From the NCBI GenBank assembly GCA_004558025.1, contig SFEG01000014.1:1-43272 (forward strand): a stretch of 43,272 nt of DNA, in the 5' to 3' direction. Positions 21,485 through 28,067 of this stretch are shown in pieces (position 1 is the first letter of the stretch; the number at the start of each line of letters is the position of its first letter). The notes beneath the pieces were generated by a model. It did not search any database. It was not told where the DNA came from and saw nothing but the letters and a program-made list of their open reading frames with translations. Made by a program: the position numbers and the translations under genes. Origin of the DNA: Clostridiales bacterium (GTDB lineage Bacteria > Bacillota > Clostridia > Oscillospirales > Oscillospiraceae).

Positions 21485-21485
21485 T

Positions 21486-21701
21486 ATGGCTAATGTAACG
21501 ATAAATGGGCAGTCTTACTCGGGGATAACCTCGGTGAAGCTCCTGAAGACAGGGACGGTGGATCAGTATGAGGAGTTCAAGGCGGACGCGGGGGCGAACC
21601 TCGCCGACGTCGAAATCTTCGTCGGCGATCTGACAGACTCGACTTCCTACACCATCACGAAAGGCGCGGTCGATGGCTACAAACGGACGATCATCAGTTG
21701 A
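21486..21701 (+). CDS. Small beta-rich tail protein
   Basis: A 71-residue protein with GGAGG at 21476-21480 and ATG 21486. It is almost entirely beta in pattern (MANVTINGQSYSGITSVKLL then ADVEIFVGDLTDSTSYTITK). It lies just before the DGR and overlaps the Avd-like gene by 29 nt. Together with 21260-21484 it may form part of the fibre base. No family is recognised. Confidence 0.6.
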   Translation: MANVTINGQSYSGITSVKLLKTGTVDQYEEFKADAGANLADVEIFVGDLTDSTSYTITKGAVDGYKRTIIS

Positions 21702-22065
21702 CCGCGAATTTGTCATCGGAAACCGCGCGCAGGAGCTTTTCGTGGAGGTTATCGGGATATGCGATCCCCGCAAGGACAAATCGCATTTTCCGGCGTACTG
21801 CCGCGACGAGACTGGCGGTGAGATGATCAGGGCGGCTCGCGAGATTCTTCGCGGTTGCCTCTTCGCCAACGGATGCCGGGACGAGAAGCGGACGGAGTAT
21901 CAGAGGGACGCGTACAACAATATCGTCTACCTGAACTTTCTGACGCGCACGGCTTACGACAACAAGTGGATAAACGAAAAGCAGCACGACCGGATACTGC
22001 GGTACACCGGGGAGCTGACGAAACGTATCTACAACTGGCGGCGGGCGACAGGAGCGATCAAATGA
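21673..22065 (+). CDS. Avd-like four-helix accessory protein of the DGR
   Basis: A 130-residue helical protein directly upstream of the template repeat. Four helices can be seen: REFVIGNRAQELFVEVIGIC, ETGGEMIRAAREILRGCLFA, AYNNIVYLNFLTRTAYDNKW and HDRILRYTGELTKRIYNWRR. The end, with an aromatic K-x-IYNW and basic residues, is typical of bAvd-like/S23-type bundles, which form pentameric barrels that bind the reverse transcriptase and template RNA. The location fits this role; the sequence match is by pattern only. The start is uncertain: ATG 21673 lies inside the previous gene and has a poor ribosome site. Confidence 0.68.
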   Translation: MATNGRSSVDREFVIGNRAQELFVEVIGICDPRKDKSHFPAYCRDETGGEMIRAAREILRGCLFANGCRDEKRTEYQRDAYNNIVYLNFLTRTAYDNKWINEKQHDRILRYTGELTKRIYNWRRATGAIK

Positions 22066-22090
22066 GCCGCGAGGGACACTCTGCATTGAA

Positions 22091-22215
22091 GCCGGGACGG
22101 CGTGCAACTGGTGGTTGCGCTCTGCGAATTCCTCGACGCAGTTTCGGAACGTGAACAACAACGGCAACGCGAACAGCAACAACGCGTCGAACTCGTGGAA
22201 CTGGCTTCGCCCGCT
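22091..22215 (+). repeat. DGR template repeat (TR)
   Basis: 125 bp that match 23874-23998 with 13 differences, 12 of them at TR adenines (22106, 22107, 22127, 22136, 22148, 22154, 22158, 22161, 22166, 22172, 22173, 22181) and one C-to-T (22194). The TR has 28 adenines and, in the target's frame, 12 AAC/AAT codons. AAY codons are the classic DGR design, because adenine randomisation reaches many amino acids without making stops. It lies between the Avd-like gene and the reverse transcriptase on the same strand, and is not itself translated in any likely frame. Confidence 0.97.
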
Positions 22216-22272
22216 CTATCGGCACGATGGCTGTGGAGGCTATAAGGGCTGTTTATGCCATCATCGTGTGCC
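22216..22272 (+). ncRNA. Structured 3' part of the DGR template RNA
   Basis: Right after the TR, GGCACGATGG (22221-22230) pairs with TCATCGT-GTGCC (22261-22272) as a stem of about 10 bp with a 2-nt bulge. Nested inside, GGC-T-ATAA (22238-22245) pairs with TTATGCC (22253-22259). Such a structured segment after the TR is needed in known DGRs to prime or organise cDNA synthesis by the reverse transcriptase with Avd. It ends shortly before the ribosome site at 22296. Confidence 0.75.
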
Positions 22273-22344
22273 TATAAAGGAGGGTGTCCCTTAACAGGAG
22301 GTATCAATGCCGGAGTCGCAAGAACTATCGGCTACGTATGATAC

Positions 22345-23433
22345 ATGGTTTACACATATAAGAAACTCGAAGCGGCATGGCGCAAGGAGGTCAGCGGAAA
22401 GCATGGGCAGGAGAATCAGGCGAATTACGAGTACAATCGAGAATACCGCCTGCTCGCGCTCAAAGACGCGCTTATCCGGAAGACCTTCACGCCGAAGCCG
22501 CTCAAAAACAAACAAATCTACATCCCGAAAAGACGGGTCGCGCAAGTGCCGGGACTCGAAGACAAGATCGTGCAGCATCTGATTTGCGACGACAATGTTT
22601 ACCGCGACGTGACGAAGCCGCTTATCCGGAGTACGTTCGCCTGCCTGAAAGGGCGCGGGTCGGATGACGCGGACAAGTGTCTGAAGGAACAGATGCGGCG
22701 ATTCTGGCGGCTGTATCATAAGCAGCCGTACATCCTGAAATGCGATATACACAGCTATTTCGCGTCGATTGACCACGATCGGCTGAAGGAGATTATCGGA
22801 CGATACATTACCGATGACGACTCGCGCGGAATCGTCTGCAAGTTCCTCGACCTGACCGAGGTCGGCTTACCGCTTGGTCTGGAGCAGAATCAATTGCTCG
22901 CGAATCTGTATCTCTCGGAACTCGACCACATGGCGAAATCAAAGTGGCACGCGGAGTTTTACGGAAGATACATGGACGACTTTTATATCATATCCGGTGA
23001 CATGGAGTACTTGCAGTGGCTCTGGCGCGAGATCGACGACTATGTGCGGTCGATCGGACTGACGCTGAACCCGAAGACGGCTATATGCCGGGGACGGTTC
23101 GACTTTCTGGGCTTTACTTACTTTCTCACGGACACCGGGAAGGTCGTAAAAAGGCTCACGAAGTCGAAGCGGAAGACGCAGCGGAATCGGTGTCGGCTTA
23201 TCGCAAGGCAGCTCGGCGAAGGGAAAATCGCGCCGGAAAAGGCGGCTGAGTCGTACCGGAGCTGGCGCGAGCACGCCATGCAGGGAGACTGCCGGAAGCT
23301 CGTTCTCGCGATGGATGAGCATTTCAGGCGGCACTTGAAATCGGCGGGATTCGAGCTGAAAATCGAGTCCTACCGGAAGAACAACAAAATCAAAGAAAGG
23401 GTGACAATATGTCGCGAACACTCAGCCAGTTAG
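22345..23433 (+). CDS. DGR reverse transcriptase
   Basis: A 362-residue retron/DGR-type reverse transcriptase. Motifs: KNKQIYIPKRRVAQVPGLED (finger), LICDDNVYRDVTKPLIRSTF, first catalytic Asp in LKCDIHSYFASID (Asp 134), GLPLGLEQNQLLANLYLSEL (174-193), the active site GRYMDDFYI (YMDD 209-212), and NPKTAICRGRFDFLGFTYF. It copies the TR RNA with errors at adenines. Where many DGR enzymes have SQ in motif 4, this has NQ. No ribosome site is visible before ATG 22345, and an in-frame TGA lies four nt upstream; a strong site (AGGAGG, 22296-22301) instead serves ATG 22307 in another frame. The end overlaps the target gene by 25 nt. Confidence 0.95.
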   Translation: MVYTYKKLEAAWRKEVSGKHGQENQANYEYNREYRLLALKDALIRKTFTPKPLKNKQIYIPKRRVAQVPGLEDKIVQHLICDDNVYRDVTKPLIRSTFACLKGRGSDDADKCLKEQMRRFWRLYHKQPYILKCDIHSYFASIDHDRLKEIIGRYITDDDSRGIVCKFLDLTEVGLPLGLEQNQLLANLYLSELDHMAKSKWHAEFYGRYMDDFYIISGDMEYLQWLWREIDDYVRSIGLTLNPKTAICRGRFDFLGFTYFLTDTGKVVKRLTKSKRKTQRNRCRLIARQLGEGKIAPEKAAESYRSWREHAMQGDCRKLVLAMDEHFRRHLKSAGFELKIESYRKNNKIKERVTICREHSAS

Positions 23434-24371
23434 CGGCTGGCACAAAAATTTACTGCAACACGACTCTCAGCGGAGAGGACGCGGCGACGGCGTTTATCGT
23501 GATGGGTATGTCCGAACAGGGCAACTCGGTGCTGCTGATGCCTGAGCTGGTTTATCAGCAGAAGCGCATGAACGCGACCGACGTAGCGGAGTACAACGGC
23601 TGCGAGATGGATACGTATCTGTCCGCCGAGACCGACGGATTTCGCACGGCGTATCTCTCCGAGGCGTTCAGAAACTGCCTTGTTCCGACGCAGATCAAAT
23701 GCTATTCGCTTACGGATTCGCAGGAAATCACGATAGCGCGGGACATTTTCGTCCCGTCGTACACCGAAATGGGCTGGACGTCCGATCATCCGGAGGGCGC
23801 GTCGCTTCTGGCGGCTCTGAAGACCTTTAAGGGCGTTACGAATGACAATCAGGCGCGAATCGCGAACAACACAGCCGGGACGGCGTGCGTCTGGTGGTTG
23901 CGCTCTGCGGATTCCTCGGCGCAGTTTCGGTACGTGTACATCAGCGGCTACGCGGGCAGCAACTACGCGTCGAACTTGTGGAACTGGCTTCGCCCGCTTT
24001 TATCCGTCGCGCCAGCGACACTCGTGTCCGACGAAGGGGAGGACACAATCTATCTCTTCCCCGACTCGGCAGCCGCATATCGTGAGATCGACATAAAAAT
24101 CAGTATGGGGCAGTCGGCGAAACGCCCGAAGAAAGCGCGGGTACTCGTGGATATCACAAACGCGACCGAATCGAGCGTCAAGGTTACGAACAACTACAAG
24201 GACGAGTCCCCCACATGGGTGACTGTGCCGGGCGGCGGAGTCGCGACGCTCGAAAACACAGCGAAGACGAGTGAGAACTGGGAACTCGGACTGCAAATCT
24301 ACGCGAAATCAGGCGGCAGGGCGACGGTGCAAGAGCCGATATTGGTGGTTGAGACGGAGGAGACGGCATGA
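23409..24371 (+). CDS. DGR-diversified tail protein (DUF6273-like lectin fold)
   Basis: A 320-residue target of the DGR. The N-terminal ~150 residues (YCNTTLSGEDAATAFIVMGM, then MDTYLSAETDGFRTAYLSEA) plus the VR segment (residues 156-197, WWLRSADSS then WNWLRPLLS) follow the DUF6273 layout, which is C-type-lectin/FGE-like. Variable positions in the VR are 161, 168, 171, 175, 177, 178, 179, 181, 183 and 186, now rich in Tyr, Gly and Asp. Residues 200-320 are a separate beta-rich tail (RVLVDITNATESSVKVTNNY). It lies among fibre genes, so it is probably the receptor-binding tip. It starts within the end of the RT gene with AAAGGGTGA upstream. Confidence 0.92.
   Translation: MSRTLSQLAAGTKIYCNTTLSGEDAATAFIVMGMSEQGNSVLLMPELVYQQKRMNATDVAEYNGCEMDTYLSAETDGFRTAYLSEAFRNCLVPTQIKCYSLTDSQEITIARDIFVPSYTEMGWTSDHPEGASLLAALKTFKGVTNDNQARIANNTAGTACVWWLRSADSSAQFRYVYISGYAGSNYASNLWNWLRPLLSVAPATLVSDEGEDTIYLFPDSAAAYREIDIKISMGQSAKRPKKARVLVDITNATESSVKVTNNYKDESPTWVTVPGGGVATLENTAKTSENWELGLQIYAKSGGRATVQEPILVVETEETA
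23874..23998 (+). repeat. DGR variable repeat (VR)
   Basis: The receiving copy of the TR, in frame at codons 156-197 of the target. Alignment offset is 1783 bp with no gaps. The 21 bp at its 3' end (from GTGGAACTGG) match the TR exactly and include unmutated adenines, consistent with the initiation-of-homing segment. After 23998 the sequences separate. Confidence 0.97.
24006..24028 (+). promoter_or_regulatory. Overlapping inverted repeats after the VR (homing hairpin)
   Basis: Seven nt after the VR, GTCGC-GCCA-GCGAC (24006-24019) forms a 5-bp stem with a 4-nt loop, and GACAC-TC-GTGTC (24017-24028) a second one sharing GAC. In the Bordetella phage DGR a hairpin just after the VR is required for efficient homing. 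The match in position and loop size suggests the same role here. Confidence 0.68.
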
Positions 24372-24532
24372 AGCTGAGTGAGTATATAAAGAAGCGGAAC
24401 ACGAACCGCGAGGCGGAGATCAAGGCGATGGAAAGCAAGATCGCCGAGAACAGCGAGAAAGCCGAGGCACTCGATATCATCCTCGGCGAGGATGGAGGTG
24501 ACGCGAATGGCGGAAACGAAGACCCCGCTTGA
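24368..24532 (+). CDS. 54-residue coiled-coil peptide
   Basis: A short gene coupled to the target by an ATGA overlap. It begins MKLSEYIKKRNTNREAEIKA and continues MESKIAENSEKAEALDIILG, a charged helix, then ends in an acidic glycine-rich tail. It overlaps the next gene by 26 nt. It may be a partner or coiled-coil adaptor of the diversified protein, inferred from coupling only. Confidence 0.6.
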   Translation: MKLSEYIKKRNTNREAEIKAMESKIAENSEKAEALDIILGEDGGDANGGNEDPA

Positions 24533-24692
24533 AGCGAATGGGGACACGATCGCGGAGATCAAGACGCTGGTGGACGGGCTGCCGGATGCTAATACAAGCA
24601 CGATTACCGGATTGTCAGCCGGTGATATTATCGAAATAACAGCGGTGGACTCGAACGGCACACCGACTGCATGGACTAAGGTCACGACATAA
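24507..24692 (+). CDS. Small tail-associated protein
   Basis: A 61-residue protein with GGAGGTG at 24494-24500 and ATG 24507. It has a short helix (NGDTIAEIKTLVDGLPD) followed by a beta-rich end (TITGLSAGDIIEITAVDSNG). The helix-then-strand plan recalls the gene at 21260-21484. No family is recognised. Confidence 0.6.
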   Translation: MAETKTPLEANGDTIAEIKTLVDGLPDANTSTITGLSAGDIIEITAVDSNGTPTAWTKVTT

Positions 24693-24714
24693 CCGATAAA
24701 TGGAGGTGAATGAG

Positions 24715-25122
24715 ATGACACTTATCGAAAAGGCGCGGGAGCTGAGATGGCTTATTGAAGAGGCGGTGCAGTCGCTTGATGATGAGAAGGCATCAAAAGC
24801 GCCGACACTGTTTCCACGCTTGAAGCAGGACGGCAGTCTTGTCAGAGCCGGAACGCGAATCTGCCACAACGGAGAAGTCAAAAAGGCAGCTGTTGACCTC
24901 TGGGACACGGCAGACAACAGCCCGGACAAAGCAGCTGATTTGTGGGAGACACTGGAATACAAGGACGGATATCGGATTATACCGAGTACGATCACTGTAA
25001 CCGGAGCATTCGCCAAAGGAGAGCGCGGCTGGTGGAACGGTGTACTGTATGAGTCGACCGCGGAAAACAATGTATACACGCCTGAGCAGTACGCGCCGCA
25101 CTGGACGGAAGTTACCGAATAA
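24715..25122 (+). CDS. Tail protein with carbohydrate-binding (CBM5/12-like) end
   Basis: A 135-residue protein; ATG 24715 with GGAGGTGA at 24702-24709. Residues 5-35 are helical (IEKARELRWLIEEAVQSLDD). The C-terminal ~45 residues (GWWNGVLYESTAENNVYTP then EQYAPHWTEV) match the chitin-binding-like CBM5/12 motif found in phage tail and glycosidase proteins, with its W-x(n)-Y-P and WTEV ending. It probably adds a glycan contact to the tail. Confidence 0.72.
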   Translation: MTLIEKARELRWLIEEAVQSLDDEKASKAPTLFPRLKQDGSLVRAGTRICHNGEVKKAAVDLWDTADNSPDKAADLWETLEYKDGYRIIPSTITVTGAFAKGERGWWNGVLYESTAENNVYTPEQYAPHWTEVTE

Positions 25123-25145
25123 AACCCGAAAGAAAGGAAAAGAAA

Positions 25146-25373
25146 ATGACTTGGGAAATTGTAGCGGGACTGATCACCATCATTGGCTGCCTGATCGCGC
25201 TCGGCGGCGTGCTTGTAAAGCTGATATCGACACTGACGCGGCTCGACGACACGATGAAGCAGCTGCGCGGCGATCTTGACCGTCAGCGCGACGAAAACAA
25301 GGAGTCGCACAAACGAATCTATGACAAGCTCGACGACCATGAGCACCGGATCGTGGAGCTCGAGAAAAAATAA
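25146..25373 (+). CDS. XhlA-like lysis-associated membrane protein
   Basis: A 75-residue protein with one N-terminal transmembrane helix (IVAGLITIIGCLIALGGVLV) followed by a charged coiled coil (DTMKQLRGDLDRQRDENKES then HEHRIVELEKK). This is the XhlA/haemolysin-XhlA pattern, usually next to holin and endolysin genes. GAAAGGAAAAG precedes ATG 25146. It likely helps time lysis. Confidence 0.75.
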   Translation: MTWEIVAGLITIIGCLIALGGVLVKLISTLTRLDDTMKQLRGDLDRQRDENKESHKRIYDKLDDHEHRIVELEKK

Positions 25374-25387
25374 TGGAGGTAACAGCA

Positions 25388-25708
25388 ATGAAAGCAATGA
25401 TGTCTCAGCCGATAGCTGGCAAAACGGAACAGGAAATCAGGGAAACGCGCGAGAAGGCAATCGCCGCGCTTGAAGAAAAAGGCTATCAGGTGATAAACAC
25501 CTTGTTCACGGATGAGTGGTACAGCGATGAAAATATGCGAAAGCGCGGAGTCGAGCAGAAACCGCTCTGCTTTCTCGCGAAGTCGCTCGAGAACATGAGT
25601 CTTTGCCATGCCGCTTACTTTTGCAAGGGATGGGAAAACGCCCGCGGGTGCAGGATAGAGCATGAAGCGGCGAAGGCTTATGGACTCGAAGTAATCTACG
25701 AGGAATGA
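25388..25708 (+). CDS. DUF4406-like / deoxyribosyltransferase-fold protein
   Basis: A 106-residue protein; ATG 25388 is chosen for GGAGGT (25375-25380). MKAMMSQPIAGKTEQEIRE, then KGYQVINTLF, then ENMSLCHAAYFCKGWENARG and CRIEHEAAKAYGLEVIYEE match small Rossmann-like DUF4406 proteins related to nucleoside 2-deoxyribosyltransferases. The final E-H/A-A-YGL pattern is diagnostic. Such genes occur widely in Firmicutes phages; the substrate is unknown. It is odd to find it in a lysis cluster. Confidence 0.78.
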   Translation: MKAMMSQPIAGKTEQEIRETREKAIAALEEKGYQVINTLFTDEWYSDENMRKRGVEQKPLCFLAKSLENMSLCHAAYFCKGWENARGCRIEHEAAKAYGLEVIYEE

Positions 25709-26034
25709 GATTCCTCAAGCGGCTGATCATTGCGGTGCTCGTCTATATTGCGGTCTATCTTCCGTTCATCGCCATTTTGCAGGCGGTGAGCGGAGGGGAC
25801 TTCACGGCGGCTTATTCGGTCGGCGGGATTGTCGGAGCAGTGGAGCTCGCGCTCGGGTCGGTCATCAAGATAACCGAGAACAAGAAAATCAAGAAAAAGG
25901 AAAACACGGAGGATACTACGTATGGACAAGATCAACTGGAAGCAGAAACTTTCGAGCCGGAAATTCTGGGCGGCGGTCGCGGGGTTTGTGACCGCGATAA
26001 TGGTGGCTTTCAGGGTGGAGAACGGCACGGCTGA
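25705..26034 (+). CDS. Small membrane protein running into the holin gene
   Basis: Coupled to the previous gene by ATGA. Two hydrophobic segments (RLIIAVLVYIAVYLPFIAIL and AYSVGGIVGAVELALGSVI) are followed by a Lys-rich helix. No stop occurs before the holin start (25922), so the last ~37 residues overlap holin codons in another frame. Either the true product uses this long tail or the natural stop has been lost. It may be a second holin or an antiholin. Confidence 0.62.
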   Translation: MRFLKRLIIAVLVYIAVYLPFIAILQAVSGGDFTAAYSVGGIVGAVELALGSVIKITENKKIKKKENTEDTTYGQDQLEAETFEPEILGGGRGVCDRDNGGFQGGERHG

Positions 26035-26215
26035 GCAGATCACCGCGATCATTACCGCCGGCGGCGTTCTCGTTGCGTACATTCTCGGCGAGTCGGCGGT
26101 TGACGCGAACCGCGACTACACGAACGCCGGGAACGTGAAGCCGGGTACATCGGACGGTACGGACACGAAGACGGACAAGCCGGACGGCACGGAGGGCGAG
26201 GACAATGGCGACTAA
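25922..26215 (+). CDS. Holin
   Basis: A 97-residue protein with GGAGG at 25907-25911. The start MDKINWKQKLSSRKFWAAVA, then FVTAIMVAFRV, then ITAIITAGGVLVAYILGESA gives two transmembrane helices and the W-K-x-R/K-K-FW signature of phage holins of Gram-positive phages. The C-terminus is a hydrophilic low-complexity tail. It forms membrane lesions that release the endolysin encoded next, which it overlaps by 11 nt. Confidence 0.82.
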   Translation: MDKINWKQKLSSRKFWAAVAGFVTAIMVAFRVENGTAEQITAIITAGGVLVAYILGESAVDANRDYTNAGNVKPGTSDGTDTKTDKPDGTEGEDNGD

Positions 26216-27002
26216 GGGCATAGACGTTTCGAGGCATCAGACAATACCCGACTATGCCGCGCTGAAAGCCGACGGTATCGACTTCGTGATAGTCCGCGCC
26301 GGGTACGGCGGAATCGTCGACTCGCGCTTCAAGGAGCATATCACGGCGGCGAAGAAAGCCGGGATGAAGGTCGGCGTCTACTGGTTCTGCTACGCGCTCG
26401 ACGCTGACGGCGCGGAGAGGGAGGCGGACAAGTGTCTCGGGGTCATCAAGGGAATCGGGCTCGATCTTCCGGTTTTCTACGATTTCGAGTATGACACTGA
26501 ACGCTACGCGAATCAGCATGGCACGGTGTACACGCCGAAGCTCCGGACGGATATTATCTGCGCGTTCTGCAAGCGGGTACAGTCGGCTGGATATGAGGTC
26601 GGCGTTTACACGAATCCCGACTACTGGAACTATCGTCTCGTTCGCGGACGGCTGTCTGGGTACAGGCTCTGGATCGCGTTGTATGTACGGCGCGACTGCA
26701 AGGGCGATTTCGCTGTGACAAAGCCGGAGGACATTCCGGCGAAGTTCCGGGACGCTTACATATGGCAGTTCGGGCACTGCAATCTCGGCGGGCAGGAAAT
26801 CGACGTGAATTACGGATACTTCCCGGACGACACGGGTACGATCAAGGTCGGCGACAAGTACACGCTGAGAGAGGGCGACGTTTACTCGAACGGCGTGAGA
26901 GTGCCCGCGAGACTCTGGGGCAAGGTCTGCACGGTCTCGCAGGTGAGAAACGCTGAGGGGCGGGCTCTTCTCGCCGAGATAAAGAGCTGGGTGAGGATAT
27001 AA
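26205..27002 (+). CDS. GH25 lysozyme endolysin
   Basis: A 265-residue muramidase. The GH25 features are KGIDVSRHQ (Asp 7), DFVIVRAGYGG, GVYWFCYA, and the catalytic pair in VFYDFEYDTE (Asp 93, Glu 95), followed by YIWQFGHC. Residues ~215-265 (GDKYTLREGDVYSNGVRVPA then LLAEIKSWV) are a small SH3-like wall-binding domain seen in Clostridial phage lysins. It cleaves MurNAc-GlcNAc bonds of peptidoglycan at lysis. No signal peptide, so it depends on the holin. Confidence 0.93.
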   Translation: MATKGIDVSRHQTIPDYAALKADGIDFVIVRAGYGGIVDSRFKEHITAAKKAGMKVGVYWFCYALDADGAEREADKCLGVIKGIGLDLPVFYDFEYDTERYANQHGTVYTPKLRTDIICAFCKRVQSAGYEVGVYTNPDYWNYRLVRGRLSGYRLWIALYVRRDCKGDFAVTKPEDIPAKFRDAYIWQFGHCNLGGQEIDVNYGYFPDDTGTIKVGDKYTLREGDVYSNGVRVPARLWGKVCTVSQVRNAEGRALLAEIKSWVRI

Positions 27003-28061
27003 ATGCCGACGACATTCCAGTCGCTGGAGCAGTCGCTTCCGAGGGCGGATGACCGGCGCGCGCTGCCTGAGAAGGTCGACGGGGTTTATCAGTACCTCTA
27101 CCAGCTGATGGAGCTTCTCAGGTACACGCTCGACAATCTCGGGGTCGACAACTTCAACGACAAGGAGCTTACCGATCTCTCGGCGACGATCTCCGCGCCG
27201 ATATACAAGCGCATCGAGGACGCGGAGGGGAATATAAACGAGATTTCCGCGACCGCCGACTCGATTTCAGCGAGACTTACGAACGCCGAGGGAAACATAT
27301 CCTCGCTCACGCTGACGGCGGAGATGAACTCTTCGAGGCTCACCGACGCTGAGGGGCATATCTCGACTCTGACGCAGACATCGCAATCGCTGTCAAGCCG
27401 GATTTCGGACGCGGAGGGGAACATATCGAACCTTACGCAGACGGCGAACTCGCTGACGTCGCGCATCTCGAGCACCGAGGGGGATGTATCGAGTCTATCA
27501 CAGACGGTTGGGTCGTTCTCGTCGAGAATCTCGAGTGTCGAGGGGGATGTGTCGAGCATCTCGCAGACGGTCGACAGTATCACGCTGTCGGTAACGAGCG
27601 GCACTTCGGGGACTACGGTCGCGCTATTGAAGGACGGCGTCGTCGTGTCAAGCGGCGATATAGTCATCGCGGGTTATGTCACGTTCACCGATCTTTCGAC
27701 ATCGGGAAACACGACGATAAACGGCGACAACATCACGACCGGGACGCTGAATGTCGATCTTATTAAGCCGAACAACGGTGTATATGTTAGCTTTTCTCAT
27801 CCGGTCGCGGCAAGCTCGTTCAACTCACATTATTTCACGCTCGGCGAGAATGCCGAAATCTGTCTTGGCAGTCAATCGACCGCAAGCAGCATCGCAAGCA
27901 ATTATCCGAATGCGATCGTGCTTGAGGGTACAACGATTCTTCATTCGTCCGCCTATGCCTATACGTACAAGAACGGAAGCTATGGATTCTATGAGGTCAT
28001 AACGGCGGCGAATATCGAGGACTATCTTGCCGACGTCGAGGTGACGGCGAGATTCGGGTGA
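27003..28061 (+). CDS. Tail fibre with 21-residue coiled-coil repeats
   Basis: A 352-residue fibre protein. The N-terminus (FQSLEQSLPRADDRRALPEK) is probably the attachment end. Residues ~75-205 hold about six tandem 21-residue units of the type LTQTANSLTSRISSTEGDVSS, three heptads each, suggesting a trimeric coiled-coil shaft. The C-terminal third (GDIVIAGYVTFTDLSTSG onward) is beta-rich and its DNA is AT-richer, as expected of an exchanged receptor-binding tip. It follows the lysin directly (TAA then ATG). Confidence 0.82.
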   Translation: MPTTFQSLEQSLPRADDRRALPEKVDGVYQYLYQLMELLRYTLDNLGVDNFNDKELTDLSATISAPIYKRIEDAEGNINEISATADSISARLTNAEGNISSLTLTAEMNSSRLTDAEGHISTLTQTSQSLSSRISDAEGNISNLTQTANSLTSRISSTEGDVSSLSQTVGSFSSRISSVEGDVSSISQTVDSITLSVTSGTSGTTVALLKDGVVVSSGDIVIAGYVTFTDLSTSGNTTINGDNITTGTLNVDLIKPNNGVYVSFSHPVAASSFNSHYFTLGENAEICLGSQSTASSIASNYPNAIVLEGTTILHSSAYAYTYKNGSYGFYEVITAANIEDYLADVEVTARFG

Positions 28062-28067
28062 TGAGTT

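Noticed and set aside
22307..22582. 91-codon frame with an excellent ribosome site overlapping the RT.
   Set aside because: After about 20 codons it becomes an Arg/Ser-rich shadow of the RT. It is reported as a puzzle about the RT start, not as a gene.
27219..27610. Repeat array considered as a possible CRISPR.
   Set aside because: The repeats are diverged 63-bp units in frame within a fibre gene, with no spacers.
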